Source of the DNA: Limnothrix sp. RL_2_0
GTDB taxonomy: Bacteria; Cyanobacteriota; Cyanobacteriia; Cyanobacteriales; MRBY01
Length of the DNA stretch: 52,451 bases
NCBI GenBank assembly: GCA_012033055.1
Contig: JAAUPR010000018.1
Coordinates: forward strand, 1-52,451
Reading direction: 5' to 3'
The notes beneath the pieces are model-generated. The model saw only the letters and a list, made by a program, of their open reading frames with translations, was not told the DNA's origin and ran no database searches. Below are positions 16,649-27,447 of this stretch, piece by piece. The first letter of the stretch is position 1. Each line of letters starts with the position of its first letter. Position numbers and translations under genes: made by a program.

Positions 16649-19132
16649 TTAGAGAGCAAGGTGTTCTTCTAGTAGGGCGGCGATCGCCTTTTCTTGGAAA
16701 CCATAAGCAAATTCCCTTAACTTTTCGGCAAAAGGTTCATAGCATTCATTCTCGGCACAGAGCTGATCCGCATGTTCCCGAATTTTCCGCATACTCCCCA
16801 ACATTGCGTACTCGTAGAGGATTTCGAGATCGTGTTTGGGAGGAACCACAAGACTAATATTTTGATTAGCTACTGGCGCGGCGATCTCTTGTTCTGTGGC
16901 AAAAATCCACTCAAGGGCGAGATACTTTTCCAGAGATTGTAGGAGTTGTGTTTCACTCACGGGTTTCGGTAAAAAATCTTCGCAACCCATTTGGCGAATT
17001 TTCTGCGGATCCATATCCAAGACGCTCGCAGACACAGCGATGATTGGAATATCCTGAACAGCCGGAATGCTACGGATGTCTTGGGTCGCCTCAAAACCGG
17101 ATTTGACGGGCATCACTAAATCGGTCAATACCAAATCGGGGTGGTGTTCTAAAGTCAGATCCACGACTTCTTGACCATTGGCAGCAGTCACTATTGTAAA
17201 ACCAAGGGGTTCGAGGAGGTTTTGTAACACAAGGCGGTTTTCTACTTTGTCGTCAGCAACGAGCAGGATACGGCGATCGCCCTGATAACCAACCACCGAG
17301 GCAAGGGGTTCCATCGTGCCCTGATCTTCAGCAAAAACAATCGGTAATTCCACAGTGCAAGTGAACGTTGAACCTTGATTGACTTGGCTGGTAACGATCA
17401 GATCCCCACCCATCATTTCGATCAGTTGTTTACTAATGGTGAGACCAAGACCAGTACCACTAGCACGTTTCTGAATATCCCCGATCTGTTCAAAAGGCTG
17501 AAAAATCCCTGTTAGCTGATCAGCAGGCATCCCGACGCCGGTATCTGTAATCTCAAAGCGGATTTGAGCACTGTCTGTTGTTTGCTGAGGTACAAGCACC
17601 CGGAGGGTCACCTGACCATGATCCGTAAACTTGACGGCATTGCCGAGGAGATTAAGCAAGATTTGCCGTAATCGTTTTTCGTCCACCCAAATCCCTGTGG
17701 GTAAATCATCTGCGGTTTCTACTTTGAAGAGAATGTCTTTTTCGAGGGCGCGCATGTTGATGATGCCGCTGACGCTATTGATGAATCCTGGCAGAAAAAC
17801 GTCGGTAGGGAAAAGCTCCATTTTCCGGGCTTCGATTTTTGAGAGATCGAGAATGTCATTAATCAGGGTCAACAGATGATTGCCACTCTGTTCGATGATC
17901 TCAATGCCACCTTTTTGGCGATCGCCCAGACTCCGATCCCGCTTCAGAATTTGCGCATATCCCAGAATGCCGTTTAACGGTGTCCGCAACTCATGACTCA
18001 TATTGGCGAGAAATTCACTCTTCGCCCGGTTGGCACTGTCCGCTAATTCCTTCGCTTGGCGTAACTCCAACGTGCGTTCATCTACCAAGTTTTCAAGATT
18101 ATGATTGGTCGTTTGCAAGGCCTCCGCTACCCGACGATTTTCTGTGGCGATGCTCGCTAGGTGAGCTGCAGTTTTGAGAATCTCTAAGTGATGCTTAGTG
18201 GGTTGACAGGCGATGTTATGGGAAATAGCGAAGGTTCCTAACACTTCCCCTTTGGAGTCGGAAAAAGGCGTAGACCAACAGGCTCGAATGTTGTGACCGA
18301 TGGCAAAATCCTTAAATGCAGCCCAAAGGGGATCGTTAAGAATGTCGTTGACGAAAACAGGTTCTCCCCGGTGAACAGCAGTACCACAGGAGCCGGAACA
18401 AGAACCAATCATGAGACCATCTACCCCTGCCGCATAGGCTTCGGGCAAACTGGGAGCGGCTTCCCTTTTAAGGGAATGGGTTTTTTGATCGACAGTCATT
18501 ACTGAACAGTATGCACCGGGCAGTTCTTGTTCTAGTAATAGACAAAGGCTATTAAAAATATCTTGTAAATCGTTGCCAGCCGCCACCTGTTCTAGGACTT
18601 GGGTTTGGGCGTTACTCAAGGCTTCGGATCGATGGCGGGAGATCGCCGTGGACAGTACATTGGCGATCGCCTGGAGAAAATTCAGACTGCCCTCTCCGAT
18701 ATGTTCCTCTGAAACACCGTAAACTTCTAAAAAACCGACTGGCTTATCCTTACCCTGAATGGTGGCGATCGCCCCTTGGCTCATCCCCGATGGCAATGGC
18801 ACAACCACTTGGCTTCCATCCCCTTGTTTCACCGTCTGCACCGCCGGCCACCGATCAATATCCGCAATCACAATGGTGTGCAATCCCTCAACAACACCCT
18901 CTACATCAGCCGCCAACCGAAACGACAAACCATCCGATAACATTAACCAAACTCGGCTTTCTGGCAACCCTAAAACCTTTGTCATGAGCACTGTCGCCCT
19001 TTGAAAAAGCAACGGCAAAGCTCCCCCTGCCAGAGCCTCATTCCCCAACGCCACCACCGCTGACTGTTGCTTCGTATCGGTGATCTGTTGAGTTAAAGTA
19101 TTTTCTAAAACTGAGGTAATGGGCAAATTCAT
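16649..19132 (-). CDS. GAF-GAF hybrid histidine kinase with C-terminal receiver
   Basis: An 827-residue soluble hybrid kinase. Order: a GAF-like domain (about 30-170), a second GAF domain (about 180-340), a coiled coil (340-375), HisKA with His380 ([15 protein letters not shown]), an ATPase domain (about 480-595; [27 protein letters not shown]), then a receiver (620-745) with Asp671 in VLTDLVMP and Lys in DFLPKPVSE, and a short helical tail. The second GAF has [19 protein letters not shown], a pattern seen in GAF domains of oxygen- or light-sensing kinases, but I see no conserved cysteine context that would prove bilin binding. It probably passes phosphate to the receiver of the next gene. 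Divergent from a K+ channel gene. Confidence 0.88.
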   Translation of the reverse strand: MNLPITSVLENTLTQQITDTKQQSAVVALGNEALAGGALPLLFQRATVLMTKVLGLPESRVWLMLSDGLSFRLAADVEGVVEGLHTIVIADIDRWPAVQTVKQGDGSQVVVPLPSGMSQGAIATIQGKDKPVGFLEVYGVSEEHIGEGSLNFLQAIANVLSTAISRHRSEALSNAQTQVLEQVAAGNDLQDIFNSLCLLLEQELPGAYCSVMTVDQKTHSLKREAAPSLPEAYAAGVDGLMIGSCSGSCGTAVHRGEPVFVNDILNDPLWAAFKDFAIGHNIRACWSTPFSDSKGEVLGTFAISHNIACQPTKHHLEILKTAAHLASIATENRRVAEALQTTNHNLENLVDERTLELRQAKELADSANRAKSEFLANMSHELRTPLNGILGYAQILKRDRSLGDRQKGGIEIIEQSGNHLLTLINDILDLSKIEARKMELFPTDVFLPGFINSVSGIINMRALEKDILFKVETADDLPTGIWVDEKRLRQILLNLLGNAVKFTDHGQVTLRVLVPQQTTDSAQIRFEITDTGVGMPADQLTGIFQPFEQIGDIQKRASGTGLGLTISKQLIEMMGGDLIVTSQVNQGSTFTCTVELPIVFAEDQGTMEPLASVVGYQGDRRILLVADDKVENRLVLQNLLEPLGFTIVTAANGQEVVDLTLEHHPDLVLTDLVMPVKSGFEATQDIRSIPAVQDIPIIAVSASVLDMDPQKIRQMGCEDFLPKPVSETQLLQSLEKYLALEWIFATEQEIAAPVANQNISLVVPPKHDLEILYEYAMLGSMRKIREHADQLCAENECYEPFAEKLREFAYGFQEKAIAALLEEHLAL

Positions 19133-19505
19133 TAATTTAAACAGAGAAGCAAGTATAGGGCTGTGGCTAAAAGCTCCACAAAAAACAACGATATTTACAA
19201 AATCCTCTTTACCAACTAACCCTAGATTTTGTCCCTATTAGTATAGCGGAGGAATCTTGTTTTTTGACTTTTTACTTATGTTTTCAAGTCAAGTTTATCT
19301 GTGACTAACAACACTTCACAAATCTAAATCATTACGCTTGTATTTTTCCGCATAAAGGCGGTTGCAACCTATTTAAACAATGGGCATCCCACATCAGACA
19401 TCGGCTCTAATCTGTCAATGACTATCTAGAGAAGCCGGTGGCGATCGCCACAGAGTAAGCCAATTCAACTATCCTCAAAACCACGACCCTCCCCCCGCAC
19501 AAACA
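19133..19505. other. Divergent intergenic region (373 bp)
   Basis: Holds the promoters for the hybrid kinase (minus) and the K+ channel (plus). I see one HIP1 site near 19440 and a short CCGC...GCGG hairpin near 19349. There is no recognisable operator, RNA gene or ORF. Confidence 0.5.
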
Positions 19506-20300
19506 ATGGATACCTCTAAACCTTGGCGATTTAAAATTGGCCATTACTTAGACGACTTTGAAAACCCAATTGGCCGCAACCTCAATATAGGACTATGTTT
19601 ACTGATTTTCATATCATCGGGGATTTTTGTCGCACAGACCTATGAATTGTCGCCAGATGTACTTAAAACACTGTCTTTTATCGACTACAGCATCTTAGTT
19701 TTGTTCGCTATCGAATACGCCATTCGACTGATCTGCGCTGAGGAACCCGTCAAATTTATCTTTAGCTTTTTTGCCCTGATCGATTTATTGGCGATCGCCC
19801 CATTGTTTTTCGGTTTTTTCGACGTGCGATTTTTTAGAATATTCCGCTGGTTTCGATTGTTGCGGCTCATTCGTTTCTTTCGCTTAGAAATTTCAATCTT
19901 TAATATCAAGGCCGAAGACACGATTATTTTAAGTCGCATTGCCTTGATTCTTTTTACAATAATCTTTATCTACTCAGGCTTAATTTACCAAGTTGAACAC
20001 ACTGTTAATCCCAACGTTTTTCACAATTTTCTTGATGCCTTATATTTTGCCGTTGTGACCATGACAACAGTGGGATTCGGTGACCAAATCCCCATTTCCT
20101 ACCCCGGCAAAATCGTGACCTTAATGATGATCCTGACTGGGATTGCTATCATTCCTTGGCAACTCGGCGACCTCGTCCGACAATTCATCAAAACCAGCAA
20201 CAAAAAAGAAATTGACTGCCCCCAGTGCGGTTTGGCCTTCCATGAGCAAGATGCCCAATTTTGCAAGCGCTGCGGCACATCGCTCCAGCCAAAATCCTAA
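19506..20300 (+). CDS. Voltage-gated-type potassium channel with C-terminal zinc ribbon
   Basis: A 264-residue six-helix cation channel. The selectivity filter TVGFGD is at 188-193, in the pore loop between the last two helices. Helix S4 (about 108-126, RFFRIFRWFRLLRLIRFFR) is rich in arginine at three-residue spacing, the voltage-sensor pattern. After the last helix comes a zinc ribbon with four cysteines (238, 241, 253, 256; CPQCG and CKRCG) where many bacterial channels carry an RCK/TrkA_N domain. It is expected in the plasma or thylakoid membrane. Cyanobacterial K+ channels such as SynK help balance the proton motive force, but this one is not clearly orthologous. Confidence 0.88.
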   Translation: MDTSKPWRFKIGHYLDDFENPIGRNLNIGLCLLIFISSGIFVAQTYELSPDVLKTLSFIDYSILVLFAIEYAIRLICAEEPVKFIFSFFALIDLLAIAPLFFGFFDVRFFRIFRWFRLLRLIRFFRLEISIFNIKAEDTIILSRIALILFTIIFIYSGLIYQVEHTVNPNVFHNFLDALYFAVVTMTTVGFGDQIPISYPGKIVTLMMILTGIAIIPWQLGDLVRQFIKTSNKKEIDCPQCGLAFHEQDAQFCKRCGTSLQPKS

Positions 20301-20405
20301 AGTTATTGTTCAGCCATATTCCTCAATAAAAGATCATCAAAAGATTGTTTAGATGCCCGCTAATTTCTATGATGAAATCGAAGTTTTGTTGACCAGCCCA
20401 TAAAC

Positions 20406-20750
20406 ATGTCCATTCCTCTCACTTTAAATCTCATTCAAGGAGCTGCGGCCTTTCGCTTTACCCCAGAAGCAGCCCAATCTCTCAAAGCTGAGATCAATGC
20501 TCTCATGGAAAGTATGAAGGCGATCGCCGGGAATGCCAGCAGTGGTAGTAGACCCCAAGCCCAAGAGACCATGGAATATCAACACACAGGCGACGTATTT
20601 CTCGAAATTTTCTGCAACCCAAATATTTATCCCAGTCCCTTCGCCGCCAAAGTACTCGTAACCCTAAGAGATGAACGCATTCGTATCACTAGCGAAGCCG
20701 AATTGCCAAGACTCATAGAAGACCTCGATAATTACCTTGCCCAGACATAA
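20406..20750 (+). CDS. Conserved hypothetical protein
   Basis: A 114-residue soluble protein with no signal peptide. An amphipathic N-terminal half (AFRFTPEAAQSLKAEINALMESMK) is followed by a beta-rich stretch (DVFLEIFCNP, AAKVLVTLRDERIRIT) and a helical end. I do not recognise a named family. Codon use, a HIP1 site inside the gene and a clean start (ATG 20406) support a real gene. It follows the K+ channel by 105 bp on the same strand. Confidence 0.7.
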   Translation: MSIPLTLNLIQGAAAFRFTPEAAQSLKAEINALMESMKAIAGNASSGSRPQAQETMEYQHTGDVFLEIFCNPNIYPSPFAAKVLVTLRDERIRITSEAELPRLIEDLDNYLAQT

Positions 20751-20864
20751 TTCATCCCTAAGGCAAAGGTGATTTTTTAGCAATGTGCGCTAGGCTAGCC
20801 GTAAAAGCGGAGATTAAACACATTAACGCCTGTATTTCCGCATGTCACCAAAGGGATTAATACC

Positions 20865-21248
20865 ATGAATACTTCTACAAACTTTTTTGATATTGTCCAA
20901 AAAGGATTTCGTGTGACGGTCGGTGCCGCTGCATCCCTCGTCGAAACAATCCAAGATCCCCTCAAAAGAGATATGACAATCTCAGAATTCCGCGCCGAAC
21001 TCCAAAATCGGGCAGCCGAATGGTCAGAAAAAGGTGAAATGACCGAGCAAGATGCCCGTAAATTCCTCGAAAATATCCTTCAGCAAAACAAAATATCAGA
21101 TCCCGGCAGCCAAGAAATTGTCACCACTGCCACCGAAGTAAAAGATCAAGATGTCGAAAATGAAATCAAAGTATTGACGCAACAAATTATTGTTCTCAAA
21201 ACAGAATTAGAAGCATTACGCCAAAACCGATCAGAAGATTCTAATTAA
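20865..21248 (+). CDS. Phasin-like/coiled-coil conserved protein
   Basis: A 127-residue protein. The first part (FFDIVQKGFRVTVGAAASLVETIQDP) resembles phasin-like helices of cyanobacteria, a middle part is acidic, and the end is a coiled coil (VENEIKVLTQQIIVLKTELEALRQ, heptad-like). Phasins coat polyhydroxyalkanoate granules, but without PHA genes nearby I would not assign that role. No signal peptide or membrane segment. The next gene is convergent, 53 bp away. Confidence 0.68.
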   Translation: MNTSTNFFDIVQKGFRVTVGAAASLVETIQDPLKRDMTISEFRAELQNRAAEWSEKGEMTEQDARKFLENILQQNKISDPGSQEIVTTATEVKDQDVENEIKVLTQQIIVLKTELEALRQNRSEDSN

Positions 21249-21301
21249 CTTTCAGCAAAGCTAAGAATTTTATATTCTCTACATAATTGGGAAGGTGATG
21301 G

Positions 21302-21544
21302 CTAATCATTTTCCCATTTTTCTGCGCTCAAAAGATCTCCAATACAATCACGCAGAAGAAAGCCACTTCTTTCTAGTTCAAATTCGATACAAACCCATTC
21401 ACGGGGTGGAATAAATTCACAAAGATTATACAGAGATTGATGCCGACTCACCTGATTTTTTTCGACTAATTGCTTAACTTCATCGCGAATCTGTCCCAGA
21501 GAGAAGAAAAAAGGTGATGGCAAGGAAAACGTTGATTGGGTCAT
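21302..21544 (-). CDS. DUF4327 family small protein, copy 1
   Basis: An 80-residue protein that I believe belongs to the cyanobacterial DUF4327 family. The conserved core is IRDEVKQLVEKNQVSRHQSL, then a YxLCEFIPPREWVC block and ELERSGFLLRDCIGDL, ending with an acidic WEND. It is paralogous to the next gene upstream (21971-22219). Function unknown; soluble. Confidence 0.75.
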   Translation of the reverse strand: MTQSTFSLPSPFFFSLGQIRDEVKQLVEKNQVSRHQSLYNLCEFIPPREWVCIEFELERSGFLLRDCIGDLLSAEKWEND

Positions 21545-21970
21545 AGTATTGAGCTGTCCATAATGGGTTGCTACAGCTTAGGCAGTGACCACGAATACAC
21601 TCACCTAAGAAGCTGTAACAAATCTAACAATTAACTTCTTCTTCTTGGCACTTCTTAAGAAAGAATTTGGTTACAAATGTTTATTTTGAGTTGATCCATA
21701 GATAGTTTTTGGCTATTTGGCATAGTAACCTTAAAAATAATAGTTAAGTATCTAGCCATTTTGAATAGACGTTCCGTTGATATTCCTAATAAAAAAAGAC
21801 TCAATATTATAGAAATATAAAGCCTTGGTTAAATGTCAAAAGCAATTGTATTTACTATCTAAGGAAGTTTAACTTAAATTCTTTTTGAGGAGAACTCAAC
21901 TTAGGTTGACTCTGCATTACTTTTTGTTGATCTGTTGTGCATCAGAGACTTTTTCTTCCGAGACTGTATA
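21545..21970. other. AT-rich intergenic region between DUF4327 paralogues (426 bp)
   Basis: No ORF with coding character, no HIP1 site and no clear hairpin with T-run. It presumably contains the promoter of the downstream DUF4327 copy. It is long enough for a small RNA, but I see no structure to support one. Confidence 0.4.
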
Positions 21971-22219
21971 TTAGTCGTCAGACCAAAATTGGGCTGGGTT
22001 TAGATCTGCGATATGATCGCGGAGAAGAAATCCATTACGCTCAAGCTCACATTCCACATCTACCCATTCACGTGCGGGAATAAATTGACAGAGCACATAA
22101 ATTGGTTGGTTGCAGTCAATTGTTCCGGACTCAATTAACTGGCGAGCTTCATCTCTTAGCATATCGATGGAAAACAGGCTTTGATGACTCAAAGCTTGAG
22201 GCACGGTGGTAGTAATCAT
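21971..22219 (-). CDS. DUF4327 family small protein, copy 2
   Basis: An 82-residue paralogue of 21302-21544. Shared positions include RDEARQLIE, a YVLCQFIPAREWV block, ECELERNGFLLRDHIADL and a C-terminal W-acidic end (FWSDD). The two copies are about half identical by eye, so the duplication is not recent. Function unknown. Confidence 0.76.
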   Translation of the reverse strand: MITTTVPQALSHQSLFSIDMLRDEARQLIESGTIDCNQPIYVLCQFIPAREWVDVECELERNGFLLRDHIADLNPAQFWSDD

Positions 22220-22293
22220 TATGTCGCTTACCTCGCAAATCGATGAAGGTTTATACCAAGATCATATTAGGGGAAAAATCGCAACATTACCAC

Positions 22294-22317
22294 AGTGAAA
22301 CTGCTGTATATTTCACT
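22294..22317. repeat. Inverted repeat between nagZ-like and DUF4327 genes
   Basis: AGTGAAA (22294-22300) and TTTCACT (22311-22317) form a perfect 7-bp dyad with a 10-base spacer. It lies about 75 bp upstream of the DUF4327 start and about 100 bp after the GH3 stop, with no following T-run on the minus strand. It is more likely a binding site or stray dyad than a terminator. Confidence 0.4.
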
Positions 22318-22417
22318 ACTTATTAGAAATTTTTTTTAGAAATATTTAAGTATTGTAATAAAGTCTCGACATATTTCTGGAAATTTAATGTCCGGATTGA
22401 TGGCTTGTCTCGCTGTA

Positions 22418-24013
22418 CTAAGTGAATTCACTAGCTTCTGGAGGCTGGTTTGGTTTTGTACTCCAGAGGGATTGACAAACTTGCTGTTGAGCAAGTGGCA
22501 TTTGACCATAGCTAAAATGACAGGGAACTCTGACATAAATCTTCATGAGTTCTTCAAAAAAGTACGGGGAACCGTAGAAGGCAAGGCCAACAAGATTGAT
22601 ATTACTAGCAATTTGCTCAAGTTGATCGAGGGGATTGGTTAAGACTCCGGCGAAGGGGTTTCCTCTGGTAAAAAATTGGGCTAGGGTTGGCTTGTTGTGG
22701 AGGTTTAGGGCTTTGATCTGATGGATGTCGATGATGATCGGTTGGTAGCCGTGGCTTTGGGGAATGGCGATCGCCGGGCTATTGAGTGTAAGGAAGTCGC
22801 TTTTGAGCAAAGAGTCAACCACGATCAGGTTTTGGGCTTGGGGTTCGCTGAAGGATGGCAGGAGTGGACGCTCAGGGCTTTGTTGTTGTGACTGGGTGAG
22901 AATTTGTTGGACTAGGGGGGCGGTTTGGGTGGGGGCGATCGCCGACGGAAAATTATAAGTAATGGAAGAGTTGAGTTTTTGTTTGGCTTGAAAAATGCGG
23001 GCGACGGATCTTCGCAAACGTTCTTCTTTTAATCGTCCGGTTTTAACGGCGGTTTCGATAGCGGCGATCGCCAACTCGACATCGGGGGGCATGAGCAAAA
23101 TATCGGCTCCGGCTTCAATGGCACGTACAGCGACTTCGGCAGGATCGGCAAAACTAGTCACACCACCCATCATCAGGGCATCGGTCACGATTAAGCCTTG
23201 AAAATTTAGCTTGTTTCGCAATTGTCCCGTCAAAATATTTGTCGATAAGGTGGCGGGTTGTTTGTCATCCCATGCAGGAATCATCAGATGGGCAGTCATC
23301 ACGGTATCTACACCAGCGGCGATCGCCCCTTGAAATGGCGGGATTTCGATCTGCTGCAAACGCTCAACTTTGTGGGGAATGATGGGCAAATTTATATGGG
23401 AATCGGCGGCGGTATCGCCATGACCGGGGAAATGTTTCGCAGTAGTAAGGGCGGGATGTTTTTGTGCTCCTCGCATAAACGCTGTCCCTAACTCGGTCAC
23501 TTGCTCAGGGGTCTCCCCAAAGGCGCGCACATTAATAACGGGATTTTCGGGATTGTTATTCACATCCATCACGGGGGCAAGTACCCAATTAATGCCAATG
23601 CCTAAGGCTTCCTGTGCGGTCACCGAACCCATTTCCTCGGCAAGGGCGATCGCCTGCTTTTTATCTTTACGCCAAATTTCCCCCAAAGCCATTGGTGGTG
23701 GAAACCAAGTTGCACCCGAAAATCTTTGACCTACCCCTTCTTCAATATCAGCAGCGATTAATAGAGGAATGTCAGTCCAACTTTGTAATTGCGCCGTTTT
23801 TAAAGACACCTCCGCAGCACTGCCCCCCAACAAAATCACGCCGCCAATGGCATAATCTTGCAGCCACCGTTGCAATGTCTGTTGATCCGTTTCCCACTGG
23901 GGATAGCTTCGTTCATGGTCAAATAAATGCCCAGAAGTGCGCACAACAATCATTTGACCGATCAGTTGCTGCAGAGATAGATCTGAAATTTCGGGCAGAG
24001 TACCGGTTGTCAA
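22418..24013 (-). CDS. Glycoside hydrolase family 3 protein (NagZ-like beta-N-acetylhexosaminidase)
   Basis: A 531-residue GH3 enzyme. The NagZ signature KHFPGHGDT (catalytic His/Asp dyad, near residue 195) and the nucleophile Asp in VTDALMMGGV (near 278) are present, as is the barrel core LLIAADIEEGVGQRF. NagZ trims N-acetylglucosamine from muropeptides during peptidoglycan recycling. This protein is longer than classical NagZ (about 340 residues) by a C-terminal extension (about residues 355-531) that looks like the second GH3 domain remnant seen in many cyanobacteria. No signal peptide. rbfA lies 3 bp upstream on the same strand, so the two are probably co-transcribed. Confidence 0.85.
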   Translation of the reverse strand: MTTGTLPEISDLSLQQLIGQMIVVRTSGHLFDHERSYPQWETDQQTLQRWLQDYAIGGVILLGGSAAEVSLKTAQLQSWTDIPLLIAADIEEGVGQRFSGATWFPPPMALGEIWRKDKKQAIALAEEMGSVTAQEALGIGINWVLAPVMDVNNNPENPVINVRAFGETPEQVTELGTAFMRGAQKHPALTTAKHFPGHGDTAADSHINLPIIPHKVERLQQIEIPPFQGAIAAGVDTVMTAHLMIPAWDDKQPATLSTNILTGQLRNKLNFQGLIVTDALMMGGVTSFADPAEVAVRAIEAGADILLMPPDVELAIAAIETAVKTGRLKEERLRRSVARIFQAKQKLNSSITYNFPSAIAPTQTAPLVQQILTQSQQQSPERPLLPSFSEPQAQNLIVVDSLLKSDFLTLNSPAIAIPQSHGYQPIIIDIHQIKALNLHNKPTLAQFFTRGNPFAGVLTNPLDQLEQIASNINLVGLAFYGSPYFFEELMKIYVRVPCHFSYGQMPLAQQQVCQSLWSTKPNQPPEASEFT

Positions 24014-24016
24014 GGC

Positions 24017-24403
24017 TTATACCACTTCCTCGGATTCCAATTCTTCAGGCTCTTTAATTTCGAGCTGGTTGATCAGGTTAATCATCCGATCACCTTCCTG
24101 TAGGGAACGATCTTCGATGAAAGAAATTTCTGGCGATCGCCGTAAACGCACCCGTTGCCCCAACATCCGCCGTACAAAACTACGGGTCGCTTTGAGACCT
24201 TCCATCGTTTCCGCGCGCGCTTCCTCGGAGCCATAAATACTCACAAAAATCTTGGCGTGCTGCAAATCCCCAGACACTTCTACATCTGTAATGCTGACCA
24301 TGCCCGCACCCACACGGTCGTCTTTAATATCTTGGATGAGCATCATGCTCACTTCCTTCTTAATCAGTGAAGAAACCTTAGAAACCCTTCGATCATTAGC
24401 CAT
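24017..24403 (-). CDS. rbfA: Ribosome-binding factor A
   Basis: RbfA binds the 30S subunit and helps mature the 5' end of 16S rRNA. I choose the start [19 protein letters not shown] (ATG at 24403, 128 residues), the usual N-terminus, rather than the upstream ATG, which adds 14 unmatched residues. KH-like core: [20 protein letters not shown] and [19 protein letters not shown], followed by [12 protein letters not shown]. The C-terminus is acidic. It lies 3 bp upstream of the GH3 gene. Confidence 0.93.
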   Translation of the reverse strand: MANDRRVSKVSSLIKKEVSMMLIQDIKDDRVGAGMVSITDVEVSGDLQHAKIFVSIYGSEEARAETMEGLKATRSFVRRMLGQRVRLRRSPEISFIEDRSLQEGDRMINLINQLEIKEPEELESEEVV

Positions 24404-24646
24404 AACGATTACTCTTTTCCCAAACCTAGCTCCCAATTCTCTCAATGGCCTTAGTGATAACTGCCTTTTGTTGCCCCCAAACTACAGGGCATACTTCAAA
24501 AAGATCAGGCGATCGCCCACCACGATGACAGACTAGGAATATAGAGACAATACAACCCCACCAGTCTATCTTGAAAAATCTGGCTCCTACAAGTTTCCCG
24601 GCGATCGCCCCCAGAATTTAGAACAAAATTGTCAGCCTCGGTAAAT

Positions 24647-24674
24647 ATTAAGCAAACATCATTAAGCAAACATC
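24647..24674 (+). repeat. 14-bp perfect tandem duplication upstream of eno
   Basis: ATTAAGCAAACATC occurs twice in tandem (24647-24660 and 24661-24674), about 40 bp before the small ORF and 127 bp before the enolase start. It could be a duplicated regulator site or slippage. Confidence 0.85.
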
Positions 24675-24712
24675 AAGATATATAAGTGAATCTTGACAAA
24701 GGAGATTAAGTC

Positions 24713-26092
<1,380 letters not shown>

Positions 26093-26115
26093 GTTCAAGC
26101 ATTAATTAAATAAGC

Positions 26116-26153
26116 AAAAAGATCATGGGGATTTATCCTTGTGATCTTTTTTT
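26116..26153 (+). terminator. Rho-independent terminator after eno
   Basis: AAAAAGATCATGGGGAT (26116-26132) pairs over its whole length with ATCCTTGTGATCTTTTT, allowing three G-U pairs. The loop is very short and a T-run ends at 26153. It begins 23 bp after the enolase stop. Confidence 0.85.
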
Positions 26154-26299
26154 ATTGAGGTAAAAGGCGATCGCCCAATCTGTCCAAAGATATTGCAAAT
26201 ATTTACCACCAACGCATAGATAGCCCTGGGGATTTGACCCATCGTTACCCCACCCATCCCAACGGAGTATGATGAATAACGCCCCATTCACCTAGACCC

Positions 26300-27142
26300 A
26301 TGCCCCAGCCGATCCAGTGGTATCCCGGACATATCGCCAAAGCCGAACGCCAACTAAAAGAACAATTGAATCGCGTTGATGTGGTCTTAGAAGTGTTGGA
26401 TGCCCGCATTCCCATCGCCTCCCACCACCCCCAATTTGAAGAATGGGTGCAGGACAAACCCAGAGTTGTCGTCGTCAATCGGCGCGATATGATTTCCAGC
26501 GAAGCCCTAACCCAATGGCGCGACTGGTATCAAGCCCAAAAAATCCAACCCGTTTTCACCGACGCAAAACAAGGTAAAGGCGTAAAAGGCGTGATCAAAG
26601 CTGCACAAATCGCAGGCAAAGCCATGAACGATCGCCGTATTTCTAGGGGGATGCGTCCTCGTCCTGTCAGAGCTGTGGTTATTGGTTTACCCAACGTAGG
26701 CAAATCCGCATTAATTAATCGCCTTGTCGGTAAAAAAGTAGTAGAAAGCGCCAGAAAAGCAGGCATTACCAAACAACTACGCTGGGTGAGAATTTCCGAC
26801 GAAATCGAAATGCTAGATGCCCCCGGTGTCATCCCATGGCGCTTAGAAAACCAAGATAACGCAGTGAAACTTGCCATTTGTGACGATATTGGTGCTGCAT
26901 CCTACGATAACCAATTAGTCGCTGCTGCCCTCGTTGAACTCTTAATCAAACTCGATTTTGGACAATATCTAATCGACCGCTACGAACTGTCCCCAGCCGA
27001 ACTATCCGGAGGTAACTATATTATTCGCCTCGGCGAAGATCGCTTCCAAGGAGACATCGAGAAAGGCGCAGTAAAATTACTCAATGATTTCCGCAAAGGT
27101 AGCCTCGGCAAAATTCCTCTGGAGCTGCCAGTCAGCGAGTAA
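26300..27142 (+). CDS. rbgA: Ribosome biogenesis GTPase YlqF/RbgA
   Basis: A 280-residue circularly permuted GTPase that acts late in 50S subunit assembly. The motif order is permuted as expected: G4-like NRRD (60-63, in place of NKxD), then G1 GLPNVGKS (129-136), then G3 DAPG (173-176). The N-terminus QWYPGHIAKAERQLKEQL and the block VLDARIPIASHHP are typical of YlqF. Downstream of the GTPase part lies the usual helical C-terminal region. A DUF2805 gene follows 47 bp later on the same strand. Confidence 0.92.
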   Translation: MPQPIQWYPGHIAKAERQLKEQLNRVDVVLEVLDARIPIASHHPQFEEWVQDKPRVVVVNRRDMISSEALTQWRDWYQAQKIQPVFTDAKQGKGVKGVIKAAQIAGKAMNDRRISRGMRPRPVRAVVIGLPNVGKSALINRLVGKKVVESARKAGITKQLRWVRISDEIEMLDAPGVIPWRLENQDNAVKLAICDDIGAASYDNQLVAAALVELLIKLDFGQYLIDRYELSPAELSGGNYIIRLGEDRFQGDIEKGAVKLLNDFRKGSLGKIPLELPVSE

Positions 27143-27189
27143 ATTCGTTAGATTATGATTACTCCGTAATGAATTAACGACAGTCGGCG

Positions 27190-27447
27190 ATGGACTTAAA
27201 GACATTAGATAATGCAACCATTGATCGTGTTTTAGAGATGGCGTGGGAAGACCGCACAACTTTTGATGCGATTGAAATGCAGTTTGGTTTCAAAGAACAA
27301 GAAGTGATTGAAATCATGCGGCGCTATATGAAAACATCGAGCTTCAAAATGTGGCGTAAACGGGTTACTGGCCGTACGACAAAACATGGCAAGAAAAGGG
27401 ATTTTGTGGCTGGTCGTTTTCGTTCCCAAAATCAAAAGGGTTCTTAA
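27190..27447 (+). CDS. DUF2805/TIGR03643 small basic protein
   Basis: An 85-residue protein recognisable as the TIGR03643/DUF2805 family: LDNATIDRVLEMAWEDRTTF then IEMQFGFKEQEVIEIMR, followed by KTSSFKMWRKRVTGR and a very basic tail. It may be a nucleic-acid-binding protein of helix-turn-helix type, but the role is unknown. It follows rbgA by 47 bp and may share its transcript. Confidence 0.85.
   Translation: MDLKTLDNATIDRVLEMAWEDRTTFDAIEMQFGFKEQEVIEIMRRYMKTSSFKMWRKRVTGRTTKHGKKRDFVAGRFRSQNQKGS

Noticed and set aside
21302-22219. DUF4327 pair as a toxin-antitoxin module
   Set aside because: The two are paralogues of each other with a long gap between; toxin and antitoxin are normally unrelated and overlapping or adjacent.
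22336-22536. Separate 66-codon gene at the 3' end of the GH3 gene
   Set aside because: It overlaps the GH3 coding region in another frame and has no recognisable content.
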